Positions 1-8,946 are shown, counted from the first letter of the stretch. The stretch is 64,000 nucleotides of DNA from Pyrinomonadaceae bacterium (GCA_017983495.1 JAGOBH010000005.1:1-64000), one strand, 5' to 3'. Notes: generated by a model not told the origin, from the letters alone. Made by a program: numbers and translations.

Positions 1-346
1 CATCAAATCCGGCCGCGGCCGCGTCTTCCTGCGTTCCGGCGTAAAATATCGCCGCCGGACGTGCCCAGTAGATCGCCCCGAGACACATCGGGCAAGGTTC
101 GCACGAGGTATAGAGCGTGCAGCCATCGAGCTGGTACGTGCCGAGATTGGTGCAAGCGTTGCGGATCGCGACCACCTCAGCGTGTGCGGTCGGGTCGTTG
201 GTCGAGGTGACGGCGTTGCTGCCTTCGCCGATGACGCGACCGTCCTTGACGACCACGCAGCCGAACGGGCCGCCGTCATTTGACTGCATACCTTGGCGGG
301 CAAGCTCGACGGCACGCATCATAAATTGTCGGTCGAGTTCGTTCAT
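1..346 (-). CDS. guaD: guanine deaminase, C-terminus cut by window edge
   Basis: This would be a cytosolic zinc-dependent deaminase converting guanine to xanthine for purine salvage or catabolism. Reading the minus strand from the ATG at 346 gives 115 codons before the window ends. The cytidine-deaminase-fold signature is clear: HAEV at residues 55-58 (zinc His and catalytic Glu) and SCEPCPMC at 81-88 (zinc Cys85 and Cys88). The CLGAIYWAR stretch that follows is typical of GuaD rather than of TadA. The ATG overlaps the TAA of the upstream gene by one base (TAATG), which implies translational coupling in a minus-strand operon with the glutaminyl cyclase and the DsbA-like protein. TadA is the alternative, but the post-motif sequence fits GuaD better. 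Confidence 0.85.
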   Translation of the reverse strand, partial: MNELDRQFMMRAVELARQGMQSNDGGPFGCVVVKDGRVIGEGSNAVTSTNDPTAHAEVVAIRNACTNLGTYQLDGCTLYTSCEPCPMCLGAIYWARPAAIFYAGTQEDAAAAGFD

Positions 347-1224
347 TATCCCTTGGGCGGCGTGATCTTGATCTCGTAGAGCTTTTTCCAGTTTTTGCCC
401 GTCACGAAAATACGATCGTTCTGGGCGTCATAGGCGATGCCGTTGAGCACATTTTCCGTTTTGTCGTCGTAGCGGTCGCCGGGCGATTTCGGCTGGTCGT
501 CAGGCGAGATGCCTGACAGGTCTATCCAGCCGAGCACCTTGCCGGTCGCCGGGTCGATGCGGGCGATGTGGTTGGGTTTGCCGAGAACCTCCGGGTCCTC
601 CGAATGCCACACGTTTGCCCATATCTCGCCTTTGACCCATTCGAGTTCGTTGATCCGCATCAACGGCTTGCCGTCCTCACGCATGACCGGCATCGTCTTG
701 ATCGTCTTGAATGTCGCGGGATCGACGACCCGCAAAACGTGCGTGCCGTCGCTCATGATCAGGTTGGTGCCGTCGTTCGTTAGTCCCCAGCCTTCACCGG
801 AGTAACTGAGTTCGCGTTCGAGCTTGAAATCGGCGAGATTATAGACGAATGCCGTGCGTTCACGCCACGTGATCTGGTAGATCTTGTCGCCGAGTATCGT
901 CATGCCCTCGGCAAAATACTCTGCCGGGACATCGTGTTTCTGCAGCACCTTGCCCGTCGCGAGGTCGACCTTTCTGAGCGTCGATTCCTTATATTCGCCC
1001 GTGCTTTCGTATAGAAATCCGCCGTTGATGACGAGGCCCTGCGTAAACGCCTTGCCGTCGTGCGGGTACGATTTGACGACCTCATAGCCCGATGTCGTCG
1101 CCGGAGCCGCGGTTTTCACAGGCGTGTTCGCGGCATTCGGTTTGGTGCCTCCGTTGTTATTCGGCGAGGTTCCGCCGCAGTTGAGCATCACGAGTGCAGA
1201 TAAGACAAATACAAAAATGCGCAT
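346..1224 (-). CDS. glutaminyl-peptide cyclotransferase, exported
   Basis: A predicted glutamine cyclotransferase of the plant/bacterial beta-propeller type, which turns N-terminal Gln of proteins into pyroglutamate. The 292-residue product starts with a hydrophobic signal (residues 1-15) ending in MLNCGG, a lipobox-like site with an unusual Asn before the Cys, so it may be a lipoprotein. A Pro/Asn/Thr-rich linker follows. The family core starts at YPHDGKAFTQGL (about residue 50) and continues with GFLYESTGEY and the propeller strands; ITWRERTAFVY and GWGLTNDG are typical of the family. It lies 12 bases after the DsbA-like gene and overlaps guaD by one base, so all three are probably cotranscribed. 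Confidence 0.85.
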   Translation of the reverse strand: MRIFVFVLSALVMLNCGGTSPNNNGGTKPNAANTPVKTAAPATTSGYEVVKSYPHDGKAFTQGLVINGGFLYESTGEYKESTLRKVDLATGKVLQKHDVPAEYFAEGMTILGDKIYQITWRERTAFVYNLADFKLERELSYSGEGWGLTNDGTNLIMSDGTHVLRVVDPATFKTIKTMPVMREDGKPLMRINELEWVKGEIWANVWHSEDPEVLGKPNHIARIDPATGKVLGWIDLSGISPDDQPKSPGDRYDDKTENVLNGIAYDAQNDRIFVTGKNWKKLYEIKITPPKG

Positions 1225-1236
1225 ATTATTGTTGGC

Positions 1237-2559
1237 TTATTTCGCCAATGCACGCTCGATAGCCGTGCGAAAACCACTTTCCGAAAGCCGTCTGACCCTG
1301 ATGCCGTTGATGAATATCGTCGGCGTCGATGTGATGCGGTATTGTTCGGCATCAGCCATGTCCTTTCGCACCTCGGCCGCGATCTTTTCGGAGCTAAAGT
1401 CTATCTCAAATTGTTTTACATTCAAACCCAATTCGGCGGCGTACGCCTTTAACGACGCGACGTCGAGGGCGTTTTGACGCTGATAGAGCAGCTCGCCGTA
1501 TTCAGCAAATTTACCCTGTGCGTTTGCAGCACCGGCGGCAAGAGCGGCATTGAACGCATTTTCGTGAATGTTGGTGAGCGGCAGGTCGCGGACGACAAAT
1601 CGGATCTTGCCCGGGTAAGCGGCCATCGCCTTCTTCAAGACCGGATGGGTCGCCGAGCACGCCGGGCACTGAAAATCGCTGAACATCACGACCGTTACCG
1701 GTGCGTCCGACGGTCCTTGTGCCGGATCGTCATCCACCGAGATCATCTCGACGAGCGGCTGCGGCTGTTTGTACAGGATGTTGACCTTGTATTTTGCAAA
1801 AAGTCTCGTCTGAAGAGCGTCCGTAAGAGCGTAACGCTCCTCATCCGAATATTCCTTCAGTTTATTTGTGATCTCACGAGCGATGTAGTCTGTCGGTTCA
1901 ATGCCGGCGGATCTTGCCTCGTCATTGATAAGCGTGTCCAGAACACGCGATTCGAGGTCGTCGACAACTGCATCGCTGATGTCGGCGGCGGCTTCGAACA
2001 GTTCGATCCGGTTCGCGTCTTCAAACTGCTGGGCCGTAATGGTCTTCGCTCCGATGGTCGCGAGTATGTCGGTTGGCTTCAGGTTGACGGCATTCACGTC
2101 CATTCCCTTAACGGCCTTGTATTTCGTTTTCAGCGTGCCGACGTACGCGATCAACGCACGCTGCTGGGCATCGCGTTTGAGATAGCTGACGATAGAGGGC
2201 CGCACCTCGGCGAGCGGCTTGTTGTCGAGGGCGGCAAGGTTCGCCTGGTAGACCTTGTTGATCGCGGCCGCAGTCGGAGCGGCAACCTTTGACGTGACAC
2301 TTGTTATGAGCTTTTCACTGGTTATTGCTTGTGATTTGGCCTCGGCGGCAAGGAGTGCGTCGCCGATCATTCCTTCAAGCAGATCGGTGCGGAGCTTTGC
2401 CATATTCGCCGGCAAACCGTTAACTGCCGCGATGACTTCGGGCGAAAGGTCGGCCAGCTTGAACGTGTGGCCGGTCGCCGTAGCGTAAACGTCCGTTCCG
2501 GTTTGTGCGAAAGCCGAAAGGGTAAAGATCAAAAAGACGAGAAATGCGGAAATCTTCAT
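1237..2559 (-). CDS. DsbA-family thiol oxidoreductase with N-terminal extension, exported
   Basis: A predicted periplasmic thiol:disulfide oxidoreductase. The 440-residue protein has a signal peptide (residues 1-18, ending SAFA). A helical region of about 240 residues follows, with no motif I recognise, though it resembles chaperone or SurA-like N-terminal regions. The C-terminal thioredoxin domain of the Thioredoxin_4/DsbA type starts near FSDFQCPACS (CPAC active site) and includes the cis-Pro region ITSTPTIFING and a closing RTAIERALAK helix. It is the first gene of the minus-strand run ending in guaD and is divergent from the glycosylase gene at 2669. Sequences of this layout are common in Acidobacteriota. 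The function of the N-terminal part is unknown. Confidence 0.8.
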   Translation of the reverse strand: MKISAFLVFLIFTLSAFAQTGTDVYATATGHTFKLADLSPEVIAAVNGLPANMAKLRTDLLEGMIGDALLAAEAKSQAITSEKLITSVTSKVAAPTAAAINKVYQANLAALDNKPLAEVRPSIVSYLKRDAQQRALIAYVGTLKTKYKAVKGMDVNAVNLKPTDILATIGAKTITAQQFEDANRIELFEAAADISDAVVDDLESRVLDTLINDEARSAGIEPTDYIAREITNKLKEYSDEERYALTDALQTRLFAKYKVNILYKQPQPLVEMISVDDDPAQGPSDAPVTVVMFSDFQCPACSATHPVLKKAMAAYPGKIRFVVRDLPLTNIHENAFNAALAAGAANAQGKFAEYGELLYQRQNALDVASLKAYAAELGLNVKQFEIDFSSEKIAAEVRKDMADAEQYRITSTPTIFINGIRVRRLSESGFRTAIERALAK

Positions 2560-2668
2560 AAAATGGACAACAGTCAGGACAAAATGAATTCTAACAAAAT
2601 CGCTGTTAAATTAGCATTGAGGATATGATGAACCAAATCGGCGATACTTTGCCGGCCGATCGTAAATT

Positions 2669-3364
2669 ATGTTGACGAAAAAGGTCCCGAACGCGTTTTA
2701 CATGACCGAAGACACGCTCGCGGCCGCCCGCGATCTGCTCGGCAAGCTGATCGTCGTACCGGACGAGAATGGACGGCGTGTGTCGGGAATGATCGTCGAG
2801 AACGAGGCGTATTGCGGCGTCGAAGACCGTGCCGCACACAGCTATGGCGGACGGCGGACGCCGCGAAACGAGGTCACATACGCCACGGGCGGCCACGTTT
2901 ACGTCTTTTTAGTCTACGGGATGTACTACCAGCTCAACGTCGTCACCGGCCCGGCCGACCACCCGCACGTCGTGCTCATTCGAGCCGTCGAACCCGTCGA
3001 CGGCATCGAGATCATGCGTGAACGTCGCGGCTTCTTGTCAGAACCGGGAGCGACGGTTGCTGGGCCTACCAGCAACACTGGCACGTCTTATGTGCCAGAA
3101 CCGACTGGGTCGAAGCGTGACAAGAATCTAACTTCGGGTCCCGGCAAACTCTGCATAGCTATGGGCATCGACCGCGGCCTGAACGCCGAACACCTCTCAG
3201 GCGAACGCATCTGGCTCGAAGATCACCGAACTTTTTCGGACGACGAAATCGCCGTCGGAAAGCGCATTGGCATCGACTACGCCGGCGAAGATGCGGAAAA
3301 GCCGTGGAGATTTTGGATTGAGGGAAATCAGCTTGTGAGTAAGGGGCAGAACCGGGAGCGATAG
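2669..3364 (+). CDS. 3-methyladenine DNA glycosylase (AAG/Mpg type)
   Basis: Base-excision repair enzyme that removes alkylated purines. The AAG fold is visible: RDLLGKLIV near residue 21, IVENEAYCG with catalytic Glu46 and intercalating Tyr48, AAHSYGGRRTPRN, then YVFLVYGMYYQLNVV, and LTSGPGKLCIAMGID in the C-terminal half. The spacer between RERRG (about residue 121) and NLTSGPGKL (about 152) is some 24 residues longer than usual. It is rich in Gly, Pro, Ser and Thr and is encoded by palindromic repeat DNA (3041-3098). The last codons and the TAG stop also lie inside another palindrome (3347-3420). The insertion falls in a surface loop of known AAG structures, so activity is probably kept. 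No clear ribosome binding site is visible. Confidence 0.88.
   Translation: MLTKKVPNAFYMTEDTLAAARDLLGKLIVVPDENGRRVSGMIVENEAYCGVEDRAAHSYGGRRTPRNEVTYATGGHVYVFLVYGMYYQLNVVTGPADHPHVVLIRAVEPVDGIEIMRERRGFLSEPGATVAGPTSNTGTSYVPEPTGSKRDKNLTSGPGKLCIAMGIDRGLNAEHLSGERIWLEDHRTFSDDEIAVGKRIGIDYAGEDAEKPWRFWIEGNQLVSKGQNRER
3041..3098. repeat. REP-like palindromes inserted in frame in the glycosylase gene
   Basis: Two perfect hairpins lie back to back: an 8-base stem at 3056-3063 with 3069-3076, and a 7-base stem at 3078-3084 with 3092-3098. They are preceded at 3040-3053 by a copy of the arm (AGAACCGGGAGCGA) that recurs in the hairpin at 3347-3420. The DNA stays open in the glycosylase frame. Confidence 0.75.
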
Positions 3365-3420
3365 CGACCGGGTTCATTTGGTCATTGAAAAGAACCCAGT
3401 CGCAACCGCTCCCGGTTCTG
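3347..3420. repeat. long imperfect palindrome spanning the glycosylase stop codon
   Basis: Left arm 3347-3375 pairs with right arm 3392-3420 (about 25 of 29 positions), with a 16-base loop. The glycosylase TAG (3362-3364) lies in the left arm. The arm core AGAACCGGGAGCG is shared with the in-gene repeat at 3041. It may also act as a transcription terminator, but no U-run follows. Confidence 0.75.
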
Positions 3421-3423
3421 ACA

Positions 3424-3471
3424 GATCATCCGCATCCCAAACTTCGGGCGCAGGGTGATCTGTGGATGAGG
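3424..3471 (-). pseudogene. 3' remnant of a second cytochrome P450
   Basis: Read on the minus strand, this piece encodes PQITLRPKFGMRM. That matches the C-terminal PQITLRPKYGMRM of the intact P450 700 bases upstream, and the DNA agrees at roughly 35 of 41 bases (3427-3467 against 4206-4246). Only the extreme 3' end is left. It runs straight into the palindrome at 3347-3420. The AT-rich gene at 3540-4151 separates it from the intact copy. Confidence 0.75.
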
Positions 3472-3539
3472 GGAATCAGTTTGTCAGATGTAAACGACAA
3501 ATTAAGGCTCGCAATAAAGTATGAGTATTAACCTGCTTG

Positions 3540-4151
3540 TCACAACCTAATTGCTCCTTTGGGAACTTTCCCAGACCAAAATTCCTCTCTTTGTTTTTGG
3601 TCGCCAAGATCCATCGTAAAATTGGTCCATTTTCCAAAAAAATTCCTCACCGAACAACTCCATTCCCCCGCGGCATTGTCTGAGAACTGCCAGAGAATAT
3701 GATATCCATTCTCATTTGAGAACCCTTCGTTATCGGCCTGCAGGATTCCTCTAGTCTTGTTCCAAATTGTCGATCTAATTGATTCAATGATAGGAAAATT
3801 CTCTTCGGTCGTTGAAGCGTCAAAAAGCTGAAATGCGTAAATCACTTTTACCTTATCAAAATACTTCTCCAACCAATTTACGGCCGAGATCGGTTTGCAA
3901 TTCTTGATGTCCTTTCTAAATTCTTCGAGTTCTTCATTGCCAAGTCCTCCCCTACTAACGGGACTGCGTTCGATCCGCATTAGATCGGTGCCATTGGAAC
4001 TCGCAACTTCGATAGCTGTCCAGTTGTCTGGGCTTTCGGATGGGTCGAACACGATCTTCGCGGTTAGATTGTCGTTGACCAGCCCCCCTGCCAAGATATT
4101 GATGTGAATGTTCGGATCTTTTGTCCCTAGAACTCTAATGAAATATCCCAT
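3540..4151 (-). CDS. hypothetical protein, AT-rich orphan
   Basis: A 203-residue protein I do not recognise. It has no signal peptide or membrane segment, and is rich in charged and aromatic residues with several Trp (NWTAIEV, NWLEKYF, ILWQFSD, GEWSCSV, GKWTNF), suggesting a compact globular cytosolic protein. Base composition is clearly lower in GC than in the neighbouring P450, which suggests recent acquisition. It starts 21 bases after the P450 stop on the same strand, so it could be read from the same transcript. A 3' fragment of another P450 lies about 70 bases beyond its own stop, which marks the gene as an insert between a P450 and a decayed P450 copy. Confidence 0.7.
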   Translation of the reverse strand: MGYFIRVLGTKDPNIHINILAGGLVNDNLTAKIVFDPSESPDNWTAIEVASSNGTDLMRIERSPVSRGGLGNEELEEFRKDIKNCKPISAVNWLEKYFDKVKVIYAFQLFDASTTEENFPIIESIRSTIWNKTRGILQADNEGFSNENGYHILWQFSDNAAGEWSCSVRNFFGKWTNFTMDLGDQKQREEFWSGKVPKGAIRL

Positions 4152-4172
4152 CGTTTTGTTTAGTACTACGAG

Positions 4173-5594
4173 TTATTGTCGTCTGTCAGAACGGTCGGCA
4201 ACTTTCATCCGCATCCCATACTTAGGCCGCAGCGTGATCTGCGGATTTAGGCCGATGCGTTGGCCTGGGTCGAGCGATAGGCGCCATTTTCGGGCGATGG
4301 TCGCGATCAGCATGATGCCTTCGGTCCAGGCAAAGCTCTCGCCGATGCACCTGCGGACGCCGCCGCCGAAAGGGAAGTAGATGTTTCGATTGGTAGCCTC
4401 TTTGACGCTCATCGTTTCCCAGCGTTCGGGGCGGAATTCGAGCGGGTCGTCCCAAAATTGGGCGTCGCGGTGCATCACAAATGGGCTCGTCAGGATCAGC
4501 GTCCCCGGTTTTGCGACAAAGCCGCCGAAATCGTGTTCGTCAACCACATTTCGCCCAATCGCCCACGCGGGCGGATAGAGCCTCATCGATTCGGCAAGCA
4601 CGGCTTCGGTGAATTTTAGGTTTGGGATGTCGTCTATCGTTGGTATTCTGAGCGATTCGCTGGTATTGGCACGTTCGTTCAGACTTGCGTTTCCGCCTTT
4701 CGCGAGCACTGCATCGAGCTCGGCGTGAAGTTTTGCCTCCGCCGCCGGATGCTGAGAGAGCAGATACCACGTCCAGGTCAGGGCGTTCGCGGTCGTTTCG
4801 TGACCGGCCATAAAAAGTGTCAGAGCCTCGTCACGGACCTGTTCGTCGGTCATCATTTCGCCGTCGTCTTCGTCCTGAGCCATCAGCAGCATCGAGAGCA
4901 GGTCGCCCTTGTCCTCGCCCGAGCAGCGGCGTTCGTCGATAATGCCGTAGATCACGTTGTCGAGCGTCCGCCGAGCTCGTTTGAATCTGAGCGACTGCGG
5001 CAAAGGCAGTTTTTCGAGCCACTCTGAGAACGGCAGCAGCAGGAAATTGAACGATTCGACCATCGTCGTCATCGCGGCACCGATGTCGTCGGCATCGTCT
5101 TCGACCTCGGCGTCAAAGAGCGTCCTGGCGACGATCTGGAGCGTCAGATGCATCATCTCTTTGTCGATGTCGCGAGTCTCGCCGTCATTCCAACTAGCCG
5201 CCATGCGGTCGCCGTATTCGACCATCGAACGGGCATATTCCGCAATACGCAGACGGTGAAACGCCGGTTGGATCATTCGCCGCTGCCGCAGATGCGACTC
5301 GCCCTCGTTGGTGAGCAGGCCGTTGCCAAGCAGTACGCGGGCACGCTGGAGAGCTCGGCCCTTGCGAAATTTATGTGCGTTTACGACAAACAGATCGCGA
5401 ATGTGATCGGGGTGATTTATGAAAAACACCGGCTGCGGCCCGAGTTGGTAACGCGTGACGTCGCCGAGTGCCGCCTGCCGCGTGAGAAATCCCGTGCGGT
5501 CCCGCCAAAACTCGCGTAGGTGCCCGCCCAGCAATCCCGCGGGCGAGGTTGGCGGCTGTGAAGCTACATTTTTGTCGGGCACGTGTTTTGACAT
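4173..5594 (-). CDS. cytochrome P450
   Basis: Haem-thiolate monooxygenase of 473 residues, soluble bacterial type with no N-terminal anchor. Visible signatures are the I-helix AGHETTANALTW with the oxygen-activating Thr pair, the K-helix ESMRLYPP (ExxR), the PERW segment, and the haem loop FPFGGGVRRCIG with the axial Cys near residue 416. The substrate is not evident. Sequences of this kind are usually grouped with CYP102-like or fatty-acid-hydroxylating families, but that is a guess. No ferredoxin or reductase gene is adjacent. It is divergent from the aminotransferase at 5632, with only 37 bases between them. The downstream orphan and the P450 3' remnant show that the locus has been rearranged. 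Confidence 0.93.
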   Translation of the reverse strand: MSKHVPDKNVASQPPTSPAGLLGGHLREFWRDRTGFLTRQAALGDVTRYQLGPQPVFFINHPDHIRDLFVVNAHKFRKGRALQRARVLLGNGLLTNEGESHLRQRRMIQPAFHRLRIAEYARSMVEYGDRMAASWNDGETRDIDKEMMHLTLQIVARTLFDAEVEDDADDIGAAMTTMVESFNFLLLPFSEWLEKLPLPQSLRFKRARRTLDNVIYGIIDERRCSGEDKGDLLSMLLMAQDEDDGEMMTDEQVRDEALTLFMAGHETTANALTWTWYLLSQHPAAEAKLHAELDAVLAKGGNASLNERANTSESLRIPTIDDIPNLKFTEAVLAESMRLYPPAWAIGRNVVDEHDFGGFVAKPGTLILTSPFVMHRDAQFWDDPLEFRPERWETMSVKEATNRNIYFPFGGGVRRCIGESFAWTEGIMLIATIARKWRLSLDPGQRIGLNPQITLRPKYGMRMKVADRSDRRQ

Positions 5595-5631
5595 TTAGAA
5601 ATCCGAACCGAAAACTGTTATTTTGTAGAGT

Positions 5632-6792
5632 ATGTCAGAACCGAAACCAATGAAAGTCAAACCGGATATCCGCGCCATTACGCGGCTCGTGCCGCCCAGC
5701 GGAAACCTCGTTCAGGGACAGTCGGAATTGCCGATCGACCCGCAGCTTGCGGCCGAAGCCGCATCGATCATCGCCGCCAGCCAAAACCATTACGGCGGCA
5801 GCGAGGGCGACGCTAATCTTCGCAAGGCCGTCGCCGAAAAGATCGCCAAATACAATAATATCATCGTCGATGTCGACGCCCGGCCGTTTGAGGTAATGAT
5901 CACAAACGGCGGCACCGGGGCTCTGATCGGCATCGCCCAGAGCTATCTTCGCGGCAGATCCGCACTCGTTTTCGAGCCGTACTATCCATATCACCGGCGA
6001 ATTCTCGAGGATTTCGGCTCAAAGACTGAGACGTTCGAACTCGATGAAAAGTTGACATTTGAAAAGGACGCTCTGCTGGCACGATGCAAGGAGCTCAAAG
6101 ACCGCAGCGAATTTCCGCTCCGCGTCATTATCGTCTGCACTCCGGCAAACCCGAGCGGAAAGGTGATGTCGCAGACCGAACTCGAAGCGATCGCCGATGT
6201 CGCACAGGAACTCGACCTGCTGGTCGTCTCCGACGAGGTTTACGAGCATTACGTCACGGGCGAGAATCCGCACACGCCGATCGCCACGCTTCCCGGTATG
6301 TGGGAACGCACGATCACGGTCAATTCGTTCTCGAAATCGTGGAATATTTCGGGCTGGCGTCTCGGCTACGCGTACGGCAAGGGCGAACTCATTCAACCGA
6401 TCAACAACGCCGCGAACGTGATCTATGTCTGTCCGGCGACACCGTTGCAGGCCGCTCTTTCGCGTGTTCTGATGGCCGATGAGAGCTATTATCCGGCACT
6501 TCGCGACAAGTTTGACGGCAAACGCCGCTTTACGTCCGAGATACTGACCGGGCTCGGGTTCGATATCTACAATTCGGGCTCGGCGTTCTATCTCTGGGCA
6601 CGGATCCCAGAGCAATTCACTGATGCAATCGCCTTCAACGAGATGCTGATGCGTGATGCCGGCGTCGGAATGACGCCCGGTTCGGCGTTTGCGGACACCG
6701 ATACGTGGGACGCCCACGTCCGCATATGTATCGCCCGCGAAGATTCTGTGCTGGCAGGTGCGATGGAAAAACTACAACGCGTTTTGAATTAG
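5632..6792 (+). CDS. pyridoxal-phosphate aminotransferase, class I/II
   Basis: A fold-type I aminotransferase of 386 residues, cytosolic. Motifs seen are NGGTGALIG (phosphate-binding region), TPANPSGKVM (Asn for PLP), VSDEVYEHYV (Asp and Tyr contacts), the Schiff-base lysine in NSFSKSWNISGWRLGY, and a C-terminal Arg in HVRICIARE for the substrate carboxylate. Aspartate or related amino-acid transamination is likely; the donor cannot be set from sequence. ATG at 5632 gives MSEPKPMKV, and a second Met follows six codons later. It is followed 27 bases later by the S46 peptidase gene and may be cotranscribed, which would link peptide breakdown to amino-acid use. Confidence 0.9.
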   Translation: MSEPKPMKVKPDIRAITRLVPPSGNLVQGQSELPIDPQLAAEAASIIAASQNHYGGSEGDANLRKAVAEKIAKYNNIIVDVDARPFEVMITNGGTGALIGIAQSYLRGRSALVFEPYYPYHRRILEDFGSKTETFELDEKLTFEKDALLARCKELKDRSEFPLRVIIVCTPANPSGKVMSQTELEAIADVAQELDLLVVSDEVYEHYVTGENPHTPIATLPGMWERTITVNSFSKSWNISGWRLGYAYGKGELIQPINNAANVIYVCPATPLQAALSRVLMADESYYPALRDKFDGKRRFTSEILTGLGFDIYNSGSAFYLWARIPEQFTDAIAFNEMLMRDAGVGMTPGSAFADTDTWDAHVRICIAREDSVLAGAMEKLQRVLN

Positions 6793-6819
6793 AGTAATCT
6801 ATTTGTTGAGAAAATTATT

Positions 6820-8895
6820 ATGAAACGAATCATCGTCTTTTTGCTTCTCCTCAGTTTTACCCTTGGTGTTCCGCTTGCTCATGCCGACGAGGGCATGTGG
6901 ACATTTGATAATCCGCCGACAAAACAGTGGAAAGAGCGTTACAATTTCGAGCCGTCACAGGCCTGGATGGATAACGTTCGCCTTGCCAGCCCGAAGGTCA
7001 ATGGTGCGTCGGCCGGTTTTGTCTCGCCGAACGGCCTGATCGTTACCAATCACCACGTCGCGTCATCCTATATCGAACGGCTCTCAACCAAAGAGCGGGA
7101 CCTGATGAAGACCGGATTTACGGCGAAAACGCTGGCTGACGAACTGAAGATACCGGACGCAAGCGCGTCGGTACTAGCGTCGTACGCTAACGTGACCGAA
7201 CGCGTCCATAATGCGGCAAAGGCCGGCACGACCGATGCCGAAATGGCAGCTAAGCGAACGGCCGAGATCTCGGCAATCGAAAAGGATTGCACGGCGACGA
7301 GCGGCGGCCTTCGTTGCGAAGTGATCTCGTTCTACAGCGGTGGTGAATATTGGCTCTATAAATTCAAGGTCTATCGCGACATTCGTTTGGTGGTCGCACC
7401 CGAAGAGCAGGCCGCTTTCTTTGGCGGTGATTATGACAACTTTGTATTTCCGCGTCACGACCTGGACTTTACTTTCCTTCGGGCTTACGAAAATGACAAG
7501 CCTGCCGCGACGCCGAATTTCTTCAAATGGTCGCCCAAGGGTGCTCAGGACGGTGAGTTCATTCTGGTTTCGGGCTATCCGGGATCTACGGCTCGGCTGC
7601 TGACACTCGCCCAACTCACATATCAGCGGGACATCGGAAATCCGCTGCAGAAAAAGGTCTGGGAACTTCGTCGAAAGGCTCTCGAAAATTACTCTAAACT
7701 CGGGGCCGAACAGCTGCGACAGGCAAATCCGGGAATGCGCTCGTTCGCAAATTCACTCAAGCGGCTCGAAGGCCAGCAGGACGGCCTGCTCAATCCGCGT
7801 AATTTTGCCCGCAAGGTCGCCGAGGAAAAGGACCTTCGCGATAAGCTTGCCGCGAAACCTGAACTTGATAAGCAGTACGCACCGGCATGGAAAAACATCA
7901 GTGACGCCTACGCCAAGCTTCCGGCAATGGCAAATCGCCTAGCGTTCTCGAACATCTCGGCCTCGCGGCTTGCGAGCATGGCTCAGCAGATCGTGACATT
8001 CCACATCGAGACCGCTAAACCGAACGACCAGCGTTACCCTGAGTTTCGCGATAACCGCCTCGAATCGTTCAAAAATTCGATGGCGGCTCCGTCCACGTTC
8101 TACCTCGATATGGAGGAAGCTTCGCTCACGTTCTGGCTTCAGGAAGCCCTAAAGACGCTGGGCCCGGGCGACCCGTTCATCAGGGCAGCGATCGGTGATG
8201 CTGATCCTGCCGAGGTCGCCAAACGGGCGGTTCGTGAGACCAAGCTGACCGATCCGGCGGCCCGTAAGGCTCTGATCGATGGCGGTGCCGCGGCCATAGC
8301 GGCTTCGACCGACCCGATGGTCACGCTTGCTCGGCGCGTCGAACCTATCGCTCGCGAACTGCGTGCGTGGAACGAGGCCAACATCACAAATGTCGAGACC
8401 GCCAACGGCACCAAGATCGCACAGGCACGCTTTGCGGTTTACGGCAAGACGATGCCGCCGGACGCAAATTCGCAACTCCGCATCGAGTACGGCAAGGTCC
8501 ACGGTTACGAAGAAGACACGACGCTTGTGCCGTACAAGACGACATTCTTCGGTCTGTATGATCGTATGTTGAGCTTTGACAGCAAATCGCCGTTTGAGCT
8601 GCCTAGCTCGTTGATCAGCCGACGGGACAAGATCGACCTGTCCACGCCGTTGAATTTCGTCTATTCGGCCGATACGATCGGCGGCAACAGCGGTTCGCCC
8701 GTCATCAACCGGGCCGGCGAGATCGTGGGGCTTAACTTCGACAGCAACAATCAAAAGCTATCGAACCGGTATTGGTACATCGACGAGAACGAAGGTTCGC
8801 GTGCCGTCGGCGTGCATTCGGCAGGCATCCTCGAGGCCTTGAAAAAGGTCTACGACGCTCCGGAACTGGTCAATGAATTACTCGGCTCCAAATAA
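6820..8895 (+). CDS. S46 family dipeptidyl-peptidase (DPP7/DPP11-like)
   Basis: Exported serine exopeptidase that would release dipeptides from peptide N-termini in the periplasm. The 691-residue product has a signal peptide (residues 1-22, ending AHA). The chymotrypsin-fold His is in VTNHHVASSYIERLST, the FPRHDLDFTFLRAY region holds the conserved Asp area, and the nucleophile lies in GGNSGSPVINRAGEIVG near residue 625. The length fits the family (about 700). Eighteen residues after the catalytic Ser, where DPP7 has Gly and DPP11 has Arg, this protein has Ser (NFDSN), so its P1 preference is unclear. It is followed by a hairpin terminator at 8921. Confidence 0.93.
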   Translation: MKRIIVFLLLLSFTLGVPLAHADEGMWTFDNPPTKQWKERYNFEPSQAWMDNVRLASPKVNGASAGFVSPNGLIVTNHHVASSYIERLSTKERDLMKTGFTAKTLADELKIPDASASVLASYANVTERVHNAAKAGTTDAEMAAKRTAEISAIEKDCTATSGGLRCEVISFYSGGEYWLYKFKVYRDIRLVVAPEEQAAFFGGDYDNFVFPRHDLDFTFLRAYENDKPAATPNFFKWSPKGAQDGEFILVSGYPGSTARLLTLAQLTYQRDIGNPLQKKVWELRRKALENYSKLGAEQLRQANPGMRSFANSLKRLEGQQDGLLNPRNFARKVAEEKDLRDKLAAKPELDKQYAPAWKNISDAYAKLPAMANRLAFSNISASRLASMAQQIVTFHIETAKPNDQRYPEFRDNRLESFKNSMAAPSTFYLDMEEASLTFWLQEALKTLGPGDPFIRAAIGDADPAEVAKRAVRETKLTDPAARKALIDGGAAAIAASTDPMVTLARRVEPIARELRAWNEANITNVETANGTKIAQARFAVYGKTMPPDANSQLRIEYGKVHGYEEDTTLVPYKTTFFGLYDRMLSFDSKSPFELPSSLISRRDKIDLSTPLNFVYSADTIGGNSGSPVINRAGEIVGLNFDSNNQKLSNRYWYIDENEGSRAVGVHSAGILEALKKVYDAPELVNELLGSK

Positions 8896-8920
8896 CGGCC
8901 GGGTCGATGCTGTAACTGAA

Positions 8921-8946
8921 GATGAGCCCGCCCGGTCGGGCTCATC
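8921..8946 (+). terminator. hairpin after S46 peptidase gene
   Basis: Perfect 10-base stem (GATGAGCCCG with CGGGCTCATC) and a 6-base loop, 25 bases after the stop codon. No U-run follows, so termination may be partial. Confidence 0.6.
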
